Of a stretch of DNA of 64,000 nt, positions 25,028 through 35,054 are shown piece after piece (position 1 is the stretch's first letter; each line of letters opens with the position of its first letter). Below the pieces are notes generated by a model. The model was given only the letters and a program-made list of their open reading frames with translations. It searched no databases and was not told the DNA's origin. The position numbers were made by a program, and so were the translations under genes. Source of the DNA: Bradyrhizobium cajani (lineage in GTDB: Bacteria; Pseudomonadota; Alphaproteobacteria; Rhizobiales; Xanthobacteraceae); NCBI RefSeq assembly GCF_009759665.1, contig NZ_WQNE01000033.1:1-64000 (forward strand), read 5' to 3'.

Positions 25028-25662
25028 TCATCGCCATCGATGGGCCCGCGGCGTCGGGGAAAGGGACGCTGGGCAAGCGCCTCGCCCACCACTACGGCTA
25101 TCGTCATCTCGATACCGGTGTGATCTATCGCGCGGTGGCTTACGCGCTGATGCAGTCCGGCCACGATCTCCGGGACGAGGCGGCCGCGGTCGCGGCGGCG
25201 CTGGAACTCGATCCCGAAAAGTTCGGCAATCCCGCGCTAAAGACCCAGACGGTCGGCGAGGGCGCCTCCATCGTCTCGGCGATCCCGGCGGTCCGCGAGG
25301 CCCTGGTCAATTTCCAGCGGCAATTCGCCGCCGATCCACCCGGCGCCGTGCTCGATGGCCGGGATATTGGAACCGTGATCTGCCCCCACGCCGACGTGAA
25401 GATCTTCGTCGTCGCCGATCCCAGGGTCCGGGCGCGCCGCCGGACCATGGAGGCCAAGGCGCGGGGCGAGGACGCCGACGAGGCGGCCGTGCTCGCGGAC
25501 ATCATCCAGCGCGACGAGCGCGACAAGAACCGCCCGATTGCACCTCTAAAACCAGCCACCGATGCTTACTTGCTAGACAACTCCCAACTGGATATAGAAG
25601 GCGGCGTCCGGGCCGCCATCGACATTATCGAGGCCGTCCGAGCGGGCCGGTCGCGGGGTTAA
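25024..25662 (+). CDS. cmk: (d)CMP kinase
   Basis: Phosphorylates CMP and dCMP to the diphosphates. 212 aa. P-loop IDGPAASGKGTLGKRLA, CMP-contact HLDTGVIYRAVAYAL, and DGRDIGTVICPHADVKIFVV with the conserved Arg-Asp. The LID/insert region has RRRTMEAKARGEDAD and QRDERDKNRPIAPLKPATDA. ATG overlaps the aroA stop (ATGA). The aroA-cmk-rpsA order is standard for alphaproteobacteria. Confidence 0.95.
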   Translation: MIIAIDGPAASGKGTLGKRLAHHYGYRHLDTGVIYRAVAYALMQSGHDLRDEAAAVAAALELDPEKFGNPALKTQTVGEGASIVSAIPAVREALVNFQRQFAADPPGAVLDGRDIGTVICPHADVKIFVVADPRVRARRRTMEAKARGEDADEAAVLADIIQRDERDKNRPIAPLKPATDAYLLDNSQLDIEGGVRAAIDIIEAVRAGRSRG

Positions 25663-25932
25663 GCCGCAGCCGTCATTGGAGGAAGCGCCCGCTCCCGCTC
25701 TTTGAGGTCGATACCTTCGGTCCTTCGGTTTCAGGACCGGCGCGATCCAGGCTCCGGACAACAGATTTCAACGTATCGAACGCGCGGGCCTCAGCCGGCC
25801 CGCTTCCGCTGTTCCGGTCTTTGGGCCGGGGCAACGAGCGGTCGCTCGAAGGTCTTGCGGACCTTCCGACACTGCGCGCGCGATGCGCCCATGAACCCAA
25901 CGGCCGGCAAGACATCCGCAACTGGAGAACAA
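25663..25932 (+). promoter_or_regulatory. Structured leader region of rpsA
   Basis: A 270-bp gap with three consecutive perfect hairpins: GCGGGCC-N6-GGCCCGC (25784-25803), CGAGCG-GT-CGCTCG (25835-25848) and GAAGGTC-N5-GACCTTC (25848-25866). It then runs unstructured to GGAG before the ATG at 25933. S1 represses its own mRNA in E. coli through a structured leader; a similar role is plausible here but not shown. Reading frames into this stretch are not credible coding sequence. Confidence 0.4.
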
Positions 25933-27639
25933 ATGGCTTCGACTTCTGCTGATACCTACAGCCCCTCGCGCGACGATTTCGCCGCGATGCTCGACGAGTC
26001 CTTCGCAGGTGGCAACCTGCAGGAAAGCTCCGTCGTCAAGGGCAAGGTGGTTGCAATTGAAAAGGACATGGCCGTCATCGACGTCGGCCTGAAGACCGAG
26101 GGCCGCGTCGCGCTGCGCGAATTTTCCGGCCCCGGCCGTGACAGCGACCTCAAGGTCGGCGACGAGGTGGAAGTGTTCCTCGATCGCATCGAAAACGCCC
26201 TCGGCGAAGCCGTGCTGTCGCGCGACAAGGCGCGCCGCGAAGAGAGCTGGGGCAAGCTCGAGAAGGCGTTCCAGAACAACGAGAAGGTCAACGGCGTCAT
26301 CTTCAACCAGGTCAAGGGCGGCTTCACCGTCGACCTCGACGGTGCCGTGGCCTTCCTGCCGCGCTCGCAGGTCGACATCCGTCCGATCCGCGACGTCGCG
26401 CCGCTGATGAACAACTCGCAGCCGTTCCAGATCCTGAAGATGGATCGCCGCCGCGGCAACATCGTCGTCTCCCGCCGCACCGTGCTGGAAGAGACCCGCG
26501 CCGAGCAGCGCCAGGAGCTGGTGCAGAACCTCGAAGAGGGTCAGGTCATCGACGGCGTGGTCAAGAACATCACCGACTACGGTGCGTTCGTTGACCTCGG
26601 TGGCATCGACGGCCTGCTGCACGTCACCGACATCGCGTGGCGCCGCGTCAACCACCCGACCGAGGTGCTCTCGATCGGCCAGACCGTGAAGGTCAAGATC
26701 ATCAAGATCAACCACGAGACGCACCGCATCTCGCTGGGCATGAAGCAGCTGCTGGACGATCCGTGGCAGGGTATCGAAGCCAAGTACCCGCTGGGTGCCC
26801 GCTTCACCGGCCGCGTCACCAACATCACCGACTACGGTGCTTTCGTCGAGCTCGAGCCGGGCATCGAAGGCCTGATCCACGTCTCCGAGATGTCGTGGAC
26901 CAAGAAGAACATGCACCCCGGCAAGATCGTCTCGACCTCGCAGGAAGTCGAAGTGCAGGTGCTGGAAGTCGATTCCGTCAAGCGCCGCATCTCGCTCGGC
27001 CTCAAGCAGACCATGCGCAACCCCTGGGAGGTCTTCGTCGAAGGTCACCCGACCGGTTCGGTGGTCGAGGGCGAGGTCAAGAACAAGACCGAGTTCGGTC
27101 TGTTCCTGGGCCTCGAGGGCGACGTCGACGGCATGGTCCACCTCTCCGACCTCGACTGGAAGCTTCCGGGCGAGCAGGTGATCGACAACTACAAGAAGGG
27201 CGACATGGTGAAGGCCGTGGTGCTCGACGTGGACGTCGAGAAGGAGCGCATCTCGCTCGGCATCAAGCAGCTTGAAGGCGACCCCTTCGCCGAGCCGGGC
27301 GATGTCAAGAAGGGCGCGGTCGTGACCTGCGAAGTGCTCGAAGTGAAGGAGAGCGGTATCGAGGTGAAGATCGCCGGTACCGACTTCACCACCTTCATCA
27401 AGCGCTCGGAGCTTGCCCGTGACCGCAACGACCAGCGCGCCGAACGCTTCGCTGTCGGCGAGAAGGTCGATGCCCGCGTGATCCAGTTCGACAAGAAGGC
27501 CCGCAAGGTCCAGGTGTCGATCAAGGCGCTCGAAGTTGCCGAAGAGAAGGAAGCCATCGCACAGTACGGCTCCTCCGATTCGGGAGCGACGCTCGGCGAC
27601 ATCCTCGGCACCGCGCTCAAGAACCGCGACAGCAAGTAA
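25933..27639 (+). CDS. rpsA: 30S ribosomal protein S1
   Basis: Binds mRNA leaders and brings them to the 30S subunit. 568 aa from the ATG at 25933 (GGAG nine bases upstream). Six S1 OB-fold repeats: the first two are diverged (ribosome-binding, about residues 30-100 and 115-180). The next four are clear, each with a GxVxxITDYGAFVDLGGIDG-type core followed by ISLGMKQ/ISLGLKQ/ISLGIKQ. The sequence has the strong codon bias of a highly expressed gene. It is followed by a canonical terminator. Confidence 0.96.
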   Translation: MASTSADTYSPSRDDFAAMLDESFAGGNLQESSVVKGKVVAIEKDMAVIDVGLKTEGRVALREFSGPGRDSDLKVGDEVEVFLDRIENALGEAVLSRDKARREESWGKLEKAFQNNEKVNGVIFNQVKGGFTVDLDGAVAFLPRSQVDIRPIRDVAPLMNNSQPFQILKMDRRRGNIVVSRRTVLEETRAEQRQELVQNLEEGQVIDGVVKNITDYGAFVDLGGIDGLLHVTDIAWRRVNHPTEVLSIGQTVKVKIIKINHETHRISLGMKQLLDDPWQGIEAKYPLGARFTGRVTNITDYGAFVELEPGIEGLIHVSEMSWTKKNMHPGKIVSTSQEVEVQVLEVDSVKRRISLGLKQTMRNPWEVFVEGHPTGSVVEGEVKNKTEFGLFLGLEGDVDGMVHLSDLDWKLPGEQVIDNYKKGDMVKAVVLDVDVEKERISLGIKQLEGDPFAEPGDVKKGAVVTCEVLEVKESGIEVKIAGTDFTTFIKRSELARDRNDQRAERFAVGEKVDARVIQFDKKARKVQVSIKALEVAEEKEAIAQYGSSDSGATLGDILGTALKNRDSK

Positions 27640-27664
27640 GCGAGACGTCCGTTTTCGCTGCATC

Positions 27665-27693
27665 AAAGCCCCGGCGCGAGCCGGGGCTTTTTT
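27665..27693 (+). terminator. Intrinsic terminator of rpsA
   Basis: Stem AAAGCCCCGG / CCGGGGCTTT around GCGCGAG-type bases, ending in six T. This is the best-formed intrinsic terminator in the window, 25 bp after the rpsA stop. Confidence 0.9.
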
Positions 27694-27703
27694 GTGCGCG
27701 CTC

Positions 27704-27790
27704 GTAGCCCGGATGGAGCGCAGTGAAATCCGGGAAGGTCTTTCGGCAAGGTGACAACCCCGGATTGCGCTGCGCTCCATCCGGGCTACG
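27704..27790. repeat. CGTAGCCCGGAT-family palindrome, long copy
   Basis: Bounded by CGTAGCCCGGATGGAGCGCA and TGCGCTCCATCCGGGCTACG, near-perfect reverse complements around a short centre that itself repeats ATCCGGG/CCCCGGAT. Short copies lie at 35007-35037 and 35805-35841. All three sit just after gene ends. Confidence 0.8.
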
Positions 27791-27900
27791 CCGCGGGCCT
27801 TGTTTTCTTCAAAATGCGCCGCAATTGATGTATCCAGACAGGCCAATGGTCACGCTGTGACGGCACAACACGCCTGGCCCTTTCATTTGGAGATATTCCG

Positions 27901-28881
27901 ATGTCGCTCGATTCTGACATCATCGTCGATCGCCGCAGGATTCGCCGCAAGCTGACGTTCTGGCGCGTCATGGCCGCGCTGATCGCGATCGCGGCGATCG
28001 CCGGCTTCGCGCTGGTCGCGACCCCCGGTGCGCGCGGCACGTTCGCATCCGCCGGCTCGATCGCGCGGGTTCAGATCGACGGCCTGATCCGCAGCGATTC
28101 CGATCGCACCCAGGCGCTGGAGCGGCTGGAGAACTCGCAGGCCGCCGCCGTCATCGTTCACATCAACTCGCCGGGCGGCACCACCGCCGGCTCCGAGCAA
28201 CTCTACGATTCGCTCGTCCGATTGAAGGCGAAGAAGCCGCTCGTCGTCGTGGTCGAGGGTCTCGCCGCCTCCGGCGGCTACATCACGGCAATCGCGAGCG
28301 ACCACATCATCGCCCAGCAGAGCTCGCTGGTCGGCTCGATCGGCGTGCTGTTCCAGTACCCGAATGTCGCCGAGCTGTTGAAGACCATCGGCGTCAAGGT
28401 CGAGGAGGTCAAATCCTCGCCGCTGAAGGCCGCACCCAACGGTTTTGAGCCGACCAGCCCGGAAGCACGCGCCGCGCTCGATGCGCTGGTGAAGGATTCT
28501 TATGCCTGGTTCAGGGGTCTGGTGAAGGAGCGGCGTGGCATGGATGACACGCTGATCGAGAAAGTGGCCGATGGCCGTGTCTTCACCGGGCGTCAGGCGG
28601 TCGATCTCAAGCTGATCGACCAGATCGGTGACGAGAAGACAGCGGTGACCTGGCTCGTCGAGCAGAAGGGCGTCAAGAAGGGACTTCCCGTACGCGATTA
28701 CAAGCTCCAGCCCCGCTTTGGCGACCTGCCGTTCCTCAAGACGGCCGCCGCCGTCACCCTGGAAGCGCTTGGTTTAGGCTCGATTGCCCATCAAATCGGG
28801 CAAACCGGCGTTGTCCAGGCGGTCGACCGCTTCGGAATGGATGGAATGTTGGCCCTGTGGCAACCCGCCGCGTCAAACTGA
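27901..28881 (+). CDS. sppA: Signal peptide peptidase SppA, short (36K) type
   Basis: Membrane-anchored serine protease that degrades cleaved signal peptides. 326 aa: a cytosolic Arg-rich start, one membrane segment at about residues 21-42, then a single peptidase S49 domain. The nucleophile is Ser124 (GLAASGGYITA) and the general base is Lys176 (SSPLKAAPN), 52 residues apart as in Bacillus SppA. NSPGG (89-93) and SSLVGSIGVL form the oxyanion region. GGAGA precedes the ATG. Confidence 0.92.
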   Translation: MSLDSDIIVDRRRIRRKLTFWRVMAALIAIAAIAGFALVATPGARGTFASAGSIARVQIDGLIRSDSDRTQALERLENSQAAAVIVHINSPGGTTAGSEQLYDSLVRLKAKKPLVVVVEGLAASGGYITAIASDHIIAQQSSLVGSIGVLFQYPNVAELLKTIGVKVEEVKSSPLKAAPNGFEPTSPEARAALDALVKDSYAWFRGLVKERRGMDDTLIEKVADGRVFTGRQAVDLKLIDQIGDEKTAVTWLVEQKGVKKGLPVRDYKLQPRFGDLPFLKTAAAVTLEALGLGSIAHQIGQTGVVQAVDRFGMDGMLALWQPAASN

Positions 28882-29053
28882 CTGGAACCGGGCGAGCCTT
28901 CGAGGCTTTTCCCGTCCGGCGGGTGCCGGGGCAGTCCGCTTTTTCGGCATTTGTCACGTATTTTCACGACGCTCAACCTTGATTTAGCGTCTTGACAGAT
29001 CACAGTATTTTCACGGAAATGGTCATCCGCACGCTTCCGGGTCCTATCTCTCG

Positions 29054-29359
29054 ATGATCAAATCCGAACTTGTTCAGCGTATCGCCGAGCACAACCCGCA
29101 TCTGTACCAGCGGGATGTCGAGAACATTGTGAATGCGATTCTCGAAGAGATCGTAGCGGCCCTCGCGCGCGGTGATCGCGTCGAGTTGCGCGGCTTCGGT
29201 GCCTTCTCGGTCAAGCATCGCCCGGCACGCGCCGGGCGTAATCCGCGCACCGGCGCCCATGTGCCCGTCGACCAGAAGAGCGTTCCGTTCTTCAAGACCG
29301 GCAAGGAAATGCGCGAGCGGCTGAACCGCGACCATCCGGATCCCGGCGCGCCGGATTAA
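29054..29359 (+). CDS. ihfB: Integration host factor subunit beta
   Basis: DNA-bending nucleoid protein that pairs with IhfA; important at sigma-54 promoters and recombination sites. 101 aa, a complete HU/IHF fold: MIKSELVQRIAEHNPHLYQR at the start, VELRGFGAFSVK, the DNA-arm stretch with the conserved RNPRTG and the arm-tip proline region, then VPFFKTGKEMRERLN. A short acidic tail (DHPDPGAPD) extends the usual 94 aa. First gene of the ihfB-lapA-trpF-trpB-trpA series. Confidence 0.94.
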   Translation: MIKSELVQRIAEHNPHLYQRDVENIVNAILEEIVAALARGDRVELRGFGAFSVKHRPARAGRNPRTGAHVPVDQKSVPFFKTGKEMRERLNRDHPDPGAPD

Positions 29360-29437
29360 GGATTAACGTTGTCGTCCGGGCTTAACCGAACGGCCGCATG
29401 ATGCGGCAGCAAGCTTGATTCAAGACGAGCGATCGCG

Positions 29438-29830
29438 ATGCGAAAGTTCCTCACCGCGCTGATCGTGATTCCGCTGGGACTGATCCTGGTGACCTTCGCC
29501 GTCGCCAACCGGCATTTCGTCACGGTCTCGCTCGATCCCTTCCTGGCGGATGATCCGTCGCTGTCGGTCACGCTGCCGCTGTTCCTGCTCCTGATCCTGG
29601 TCGCCGCCCTCGGCGTCCTGGCGGGTGGATGCGCCGTCTGGTTCGGCCAGCGGCGCTGGCGGCGCGCGGCGCGGCGGAACGAGGCGGATGCACGCGGCGC
29701 CAGGGGCGAACTGGCTGACCTGCGGGCCCAGGTGGCCGCAGCAAGGACCGATCCGCAGCGCCTTCCCGCCCCTGCCGGGGTAGGCCTCTACGGGCCCATC
29801 GGGCGAGACAAGCAGCGCGCGACGTTGTAG
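29438..29830 (+). CDS. LapA-domain (DUF1049) membrane protein
   Basis: Small inner-membrane protein, 130 aa, with two hydrophobic segments (about residues 4-23 and 44-66) and a cytosolic Arg/Ala-rich coiled-coil-like tail (RRNEADARGARGELADLRAQ). The first part with TFAVANRHFVTVSLDPF is the DUF1049 core. In E. coli LapA associates with LapB and LPS-synthesis control; that role is inferred here. The ihfB-lapA pairing is widely conserved. Confidence 0.85.
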   Translation: MRKFLTALIVIPLGLILVTFAVANRHFVTVSLDPFLADDPSLSVTLPLFLLLILVAALGVLAGGCAVWFGQRRWRRAARRNEADARGARGELADLRAQVAAARTDPQRLPAPAGVGLYGPIGRDKQRATL

Positions 29831-29897
29831 AAGCGGCCGCAACCGAAAACCCCGTTTTCCGGCCGCGGGCCCTGCGGCCTCCATTTGCTTTGAGACC

Positions 29898-30553
29898 ATG
29901 TCCCTGCTCGTCAAGATCTGTGGCCTGTCCACGCCCGAGACGCTCGAAACGGCGCTCGAGGCGGGTGCCGACATGGTGGGGTTCGTGTTCTTTCCGCCGT
30001 CACCGCGGCACCTGTCGCTGGAAGCGGGCCGCGATCTCGGCCGCCAGGTCAAGCGGCGCGCGCTCAAGGTCGCGCTCACGGTCGATGCCGACGACGCCAC
30101 GCTCGACAACATCATGGACGCGCTGGCGCCGGACATTCTCCAGCTCCATGGCAAGGAGAGCGTGGCGCGGCTGCGCGACATCAAGCAGCGGTTCGGCCGC
30201 CCGGTGATGAAGGCGGTGCCGGTCGCAACATCCGTCGATCTCGCCGTGCTGCCCGGCTACGCCGCAATCGCCGACCGCATCCTGTTCGATGCGCGTGCGC
30301 CGAAGGATGCGACGCGGCCCGGTGGCTTAGGAGAGCCGTTCGACTGGCATCTCCTGGAAAATCTCGATCTGAACGTCCCCTACATGGTCTCGGGCGGACT
30401 TGACGCCGACAATGTTGCGGAAGCCCTCCGCGTCACCGGCGCCGGCGGCGTCGATGTGTCCTCCGGCGTCGAGAGCGCTCCCGGCGTCAAGGATTCCGAG
30501 ATGATCAAGGCCTTCATTCGCGCCGCGCGCGCCACTCAAGAGTTGAGCGTCCG

Positions 30554-30557
<4 letters not shown>
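29898..30557 (+). CDS. trpF: Phosphoribosylanthranilate isomerase
   Basis: Tryptophan synthesis: Amadori rearrangement of phosphoribosylanthranilate to CdRP. 219 aa TIM barrel. VKICGLSTPETLETAL has the catalytic Cys general base, GADMVGFVFFPPSPRHLS follows, LQLHGKES is on strand 5, LFDARAP and GGLDADNV end the fold, and GVDVSSGVESAPGVKD has the catalytic/phosphate-binding segment. Its stop overlaps trpB by four bases. Confidence 0.95.
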
Positions 30558-31767
<1,210 letters not shown>

Positions 31768-31771
<4 letters not shown>

Positions 31772-32604
31772 CCACGCGTATCGACACCCGTTTTGCCGAG
31801 CTTGCGGAGCAAGGCCGCTCGGCCTTCGTGACCTTCCTGATGGCCGGCGACCCCGATCCGGCGACGTCGCTCGAGATCATCAAGGCGCTGCCGAAGTCGG
31901 GCGCCGACGTGATCGAGATCGGCATGCCCTTCACCGATCCGATGGCCGATGGTCCGTCGATCCAGGCCGCGGGTCTGCGCGCGCTCAAGGCCGGCATGAC
32001 GCTGAAGAAGACGCTCGACCTGGTGCGCGGCTTCCGCAAGGACGACGATGCGACGCCGATCGTGCTGATGGGCTACTACAATCCGATCTACATCTACGGC
32101 GTCGACAAGTTCTTAGGTGATGCGAAGAGCGCCGGCGTCGACGGCCTCATCATCGTCGACCTGCCGCCGGAAGAGGACGACGAGCTCTGCCTGCCCGCGA
32201 TGAAGGCCGGCCTCAACTTCATTCGCCTGGCGACGCCGACCACCGACGACAAGCGCCTGCCGGCCGTGCTCGCCAACACTTCGGGCTTCGTCTACTACGT
32301 CTCGATCACCGGCATCACCGGTGCTGCGGCCGCGGACTCCTCGGCGGTGAGCGAAGCAGTCGCCCGCATCAAGCGGCATACAAAACTGCCGGTCTGCGTC
32401 GGCTTCGGCATCCGCACGCCGGAGACTGCGCGCGCCATTGCCTCGCATGCCAATGGCGCCGTGGTCGGCACCGCGCTGGTCGATGCGCTCAGGAACAGCC
32501 TCGATGCCGAGGGGCGGGCGACCGGCAAGACCGTCAGCGCCGTCGCCGAGCTGACGGCGGCCCTGGCCCAGGGCGTCAAGGGTGCGCGAGCGGTGGCCGA
32601 ATAG
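31768..32604 (+). CDS. trpA: Tryptophan synthase alpha chain
   Basis: Cleaves indole-3-glycerol phosphate to indole and glyceraldehyde-3-phosphate. 278 aa TIM barrel, GTG start overlapping the trpB stop. Catalytic Glu in DVIEIGMPFTDPMADGP and catalytic Asp in DGLIIVDLPPEED; YYVSITGITGA and VGFGIRTPETA bind the phosphate. Last of the trp genes here; trpE/G, trpD and trpC are elsewhere, as usual in rhizobia. Confidence 0.97.
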
Positions 32605-32714
32605 GCCATAATTCCGCTCTCCGGGCGGGCGACACGGCGGCTTGCCGGGGCAGGATCCGGCGGCCATATATCCTTCAGGCGATCCCGGAGCGGATTCGCA
32701 CATCGGAGCAAACC

Positions 32715-33656
32715 ATGAACTGGCTTACCAATGTGGTCCGGCCGAAGATCCGCAACATGCTGCGGCGGGAGACGCCGGAGAATCTGTGGATCAAGTGTCC
32801 GGATTCCGGGCAGCTCGTGTTCTACAAGGACGTCGAGGCCAACCAGTTCGTCATCCCCGGCTCGAACTACCACATGCGCATGGGCGCGGTGGCGCGTCTG
32901 AAGTCGATCTTCGACAACGAGACCTGGTTCGACGTCGCGTTGCCCGAGGTGACGCCCGATCCGCTCAAGTTCCGCGATGAGAAGAAATACGTCGATCGCG
33001 TCAAGGACGCGCGCGCGCGGACCAATTTGAACGACGCGATCAAAGTCGGTTACGGCAAGCTCGAAGGCTCCGCCGTCGTCGTCGCCGTGCAGGATTTCGA
33101 TTTCATGGGCGGCTCGCTCGGCATGGCCGCAGGCGAGGCCATCGTGCGCGGGCTCGAGCTCGCCGTCGAGAAAAAGTCGCCGTTCATCGTGTTTGCCGCT
33201 TCAGGCGGCGCGCGCATGCAGGAAGGTATCCTGTCCTTGATGCAGATGCCGCGCACCACGGTCGCCGTGCAGATGCTGCGTGAAGCAAAACTGCCTTATA
33301 TCGTCGTACTCACCAATCCGACCACCGGCGGCGTCACCGCGTCCTACGCGATGCTCGGCGACGTTCAGATCGCCGAGCCCGGTGCGCTGATCGGCTTTGC
33401 CGGCGCGCGCGTGATCGAGCAGACCATCCGCGAGAAGCTGCCTGAAGGTTTCCAGCGCGCCGAATATTTGAAGGAGCACGGCATGGTCGACATGGTCGTG
33501 CATCGCCATGACCTGCGTCCGACTCTGGCGCGGCTCTGCCGCCTTCTGACCAAGGCTCCGGCGCTGGAGAGCGCATCGAAACCGGTGCAGCCGGTCGCGA
33601 GCCCGGCGCAGATCGTATCGGCCGCCGAGACGGCGCCGGCCGCGCCCCACGCGTGA
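32715..33656 (+). CDS. accD: Acetyl-CoA carboxylase carboxyltransferase subunit beta
   Basis: Forms malonyl-CoA from carboxybiotin and acetyl-CoA together with AccA; first step of fatty acid synthesis. 313 aa. The crotonase-like core shows GSAVVVAVQDFDFMGGSLGM, FAASGGARMQEGILSLMQMP and YIVVLTNPTTGGVTASYAML. The N-terminal zinc ribbon is degenerate: only Cys28 remains and the other three ligand positions are Ser31, Ile47 and Ser50. A Pro/Ala tail follows the core. Its stop overlaps folC (GTGA). Confidence 0.95.
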   Translation: MNWLTNVVRPKIRNMLRRETPENLWIKCPDSGQLVFYKDVEANQFVIPGSNYHMRMGAVARLKSIFDNETWFDVALPEVTPDPLKFRDEKKYVDRVKDARARTNLNDAIKVGYGKLEGSAVVVAVQDFDFMGGSLGMAAGEAIVRGLELAVEKKSPFIVFAASGGARMQEGILSLMQMPRTTVAVQMLREAKLPYIVVLTNPTTGGVTASYAMLGDVQIAEPGALIGFAGARVIEQTIREKLPEGFQRAEYLKEHGMVDMVVHRHDLRPTLARLCRLLTKAPALESASKPVQPVASPAQIVSAAETAPAAPHA

Positions 33657-34996
33657 ACGCGTCCCCGGACAGCACAAGGACGCCGCTCGGCGAACTGATC
33701 GGGCGGCTGTCGGCCCTGCATCAGAAGCGCATCGATCTCGGGCTGGAGCGGATGCACCGCCTGCTCGCACGGCTCGGCCATCCCGAACGCAAGCTGCCGC
33801 CGGTGATTCACATCGCCGGCACCAACGGCAAGGGCTCGACACTCGCTTATCTGCGCGCGACGCTCGAAGCTTCGGGCCTGCGCGTCCACGCCTATACCTC
33901 ACCTTACCTCGTCCGCATCAACGAATGTTTCCGGCTCGGCCGCACCGGTGGCGGCGTGCTGGTCGGCGACGATGAATTGCGCGCGGCGCTGGAAGAGGTC
34001 GAGCGCGTCAACGCCGGCGAGGCGGCGACCGTGTTCGAGTTGAAGACCGCCGCCGCCTTCCATCTCTTTGCACAGAACCCGGCCGATGCGGCGTTGCTCG
34101 AGGTCGGGCTCGGCGGCCGGCTCGATTCGACCAATGTGGTCGACACGCCGGCGGCCTGCGTGATCACGCCGATCAGCATGGACCACATGGATTTTCTCGG
34201 GCCGACCCTGACATCGATCGCCGGCGAGAAGGCCGCCATCATCAAGCGCGGCGTGCCGGTGATCTCGGCGGAGCAGACGGGCGAGGCGATGGCTGTGATC
34301 GAGGCCGAGGCCAGGCGCATGCGCGCGCCGCTGTTTGCTGCGAACGAAAGCTGGCACGTCAATGTCGAGCACGGGCGCCTCGTCTATTCCGACGAGCGTG
34401 GCCTGATGGATCTTACCGCGCCGCGCCTGTTCGGGCGACACCAGTTCGACAATGCCGGCCTTGCGATCGCGACGCTCCGTGCGGTCCCGGCGTTCAAGAT
34501 CAGCCATGCGGCGTTCGAGGCCGGCATCGTCGGCGCCGAATGGCCGGCGCGGATGCAGCGTATCTCCTCGGGCGAGTTGCTCGGTTGGGGGCCGCAGGGC
34601 TCCGAGATCTGGCTCGATGGCGGGCACAATGCCGAGGGCGGACGTGTGGCAGCGGCCGCGCTCGGCGACCTCGAAGAGCGGGTGTCGCGGCCGCTGGTGG
34701 TGATCGCGGGCATGATGGCCAACAAGGACGCGCAGGGCTTTCTTGCCAATTTCGCCGGCCTCACCCGTCACATCATTGCGGTGCCTATCCCCGACACCGA
34801 AAACGCGATGCCGGTCGACCGTCTCGCGGACGCGGCGCGCAGCCTCGGCATGCGCGTCGAGCCCGCGCCCGGCATCGAAGCCGCGCTGCGCGCATTGGCG
34901 AAGCTCGCCTACGAAGTGCCGCCACGCATCCTGATCACCGGCTCGCTCTATCTCGCCGGCCACGTGCTGGCGATCAACGGCACGCCTCCTGCATAG
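33653..34996 (+). CDS. folC: Bifunctional folylpolyglutamate / dihydrofolate synthase
   Basis: Adds glutamate to dihydropteroate and to folates. 447 aa, GTG start overlapping accD. Mur-ligase-type ATP loop IHIAGTNGKGSTLAYLRATL, then SPYLVRINECFRLG, the magnesium-site stretch LLEVGLGGRLDSTNVVD, ITPISMDHMDFLG, and the C-terminal domain starting around WLDGGHNAEGGRVAA. The accD-folC pair is a conserved neighbourhood, often followed by trxA, which here lies 2.5 kb away. Confidence 0.95.
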   Translation: MNASPDSTRTPLGELIGRLSALHQKRIDLGLERMHRLLARLGHPERKLPPVIHIAGTNGKGSTLAYLRATLEASGLRVHAYTSPYLVRINECFRLGRTGGGVLVGDDELRAALEEVERVNAGEAATVFELKTAAAFHLFAQNPADAALLEVGLGGRLDSTNVVDTPAACVITPISMDHMDFLGPTLTSIAGEKAAIIKRGVPVISAEQTGEAMAVIEAEARRMRAPLFAANESWHVNVEHGRLVYSDERGLMDLTAPRLFGRHQFDNAGLAIATLRAVPAFKISHAAFEAGIVGAEWPARMQRISSGELLGWGPQGSEIWLDGGHNAEGGRVAAAALGDLEERVSRPLVVIAGMMANKDAQGFLANFAGLTRHIIAVPIPDTENAMPVDRLADAARSLGMRVEPAPGIEAALRALAKLAYEVPPRILITGSLYLAGHVLAINGTPPA

Positions 34997-35006
34997 GGTT
35001 GCGCAG

Positions 35007-35037
35007 CCCGGATTACGCTTCGCTCCTCCGGGCTATG
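35007..35037. repeat. CCCGGAT-family palindrome, short copy
   Basis: GCCCGGATTACGCTTCGCTC followed by CTCCGGGCTAT: an imperfect hairpin of the same family as 27704-27790, just after the folC stop. Confidence 0.6.
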
Positions 35038-35054
35038 ATACTGAGTGACCAACG

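Noticed and set aside
26500..27300. Internal repeats in rpsA that resemble a tandem repeat array
   Set aside because: They are the homologous S1 domains of one protein (similar ITDYGAFV segments), not a DNA-level repeat or CRISPR array.
25768..27846. 692-codon minus-strand frame opposite rpsA
   Set aside because: Repeats of Leu/His/Asp in register with the six S1 domains, as expected of an antisense copy.
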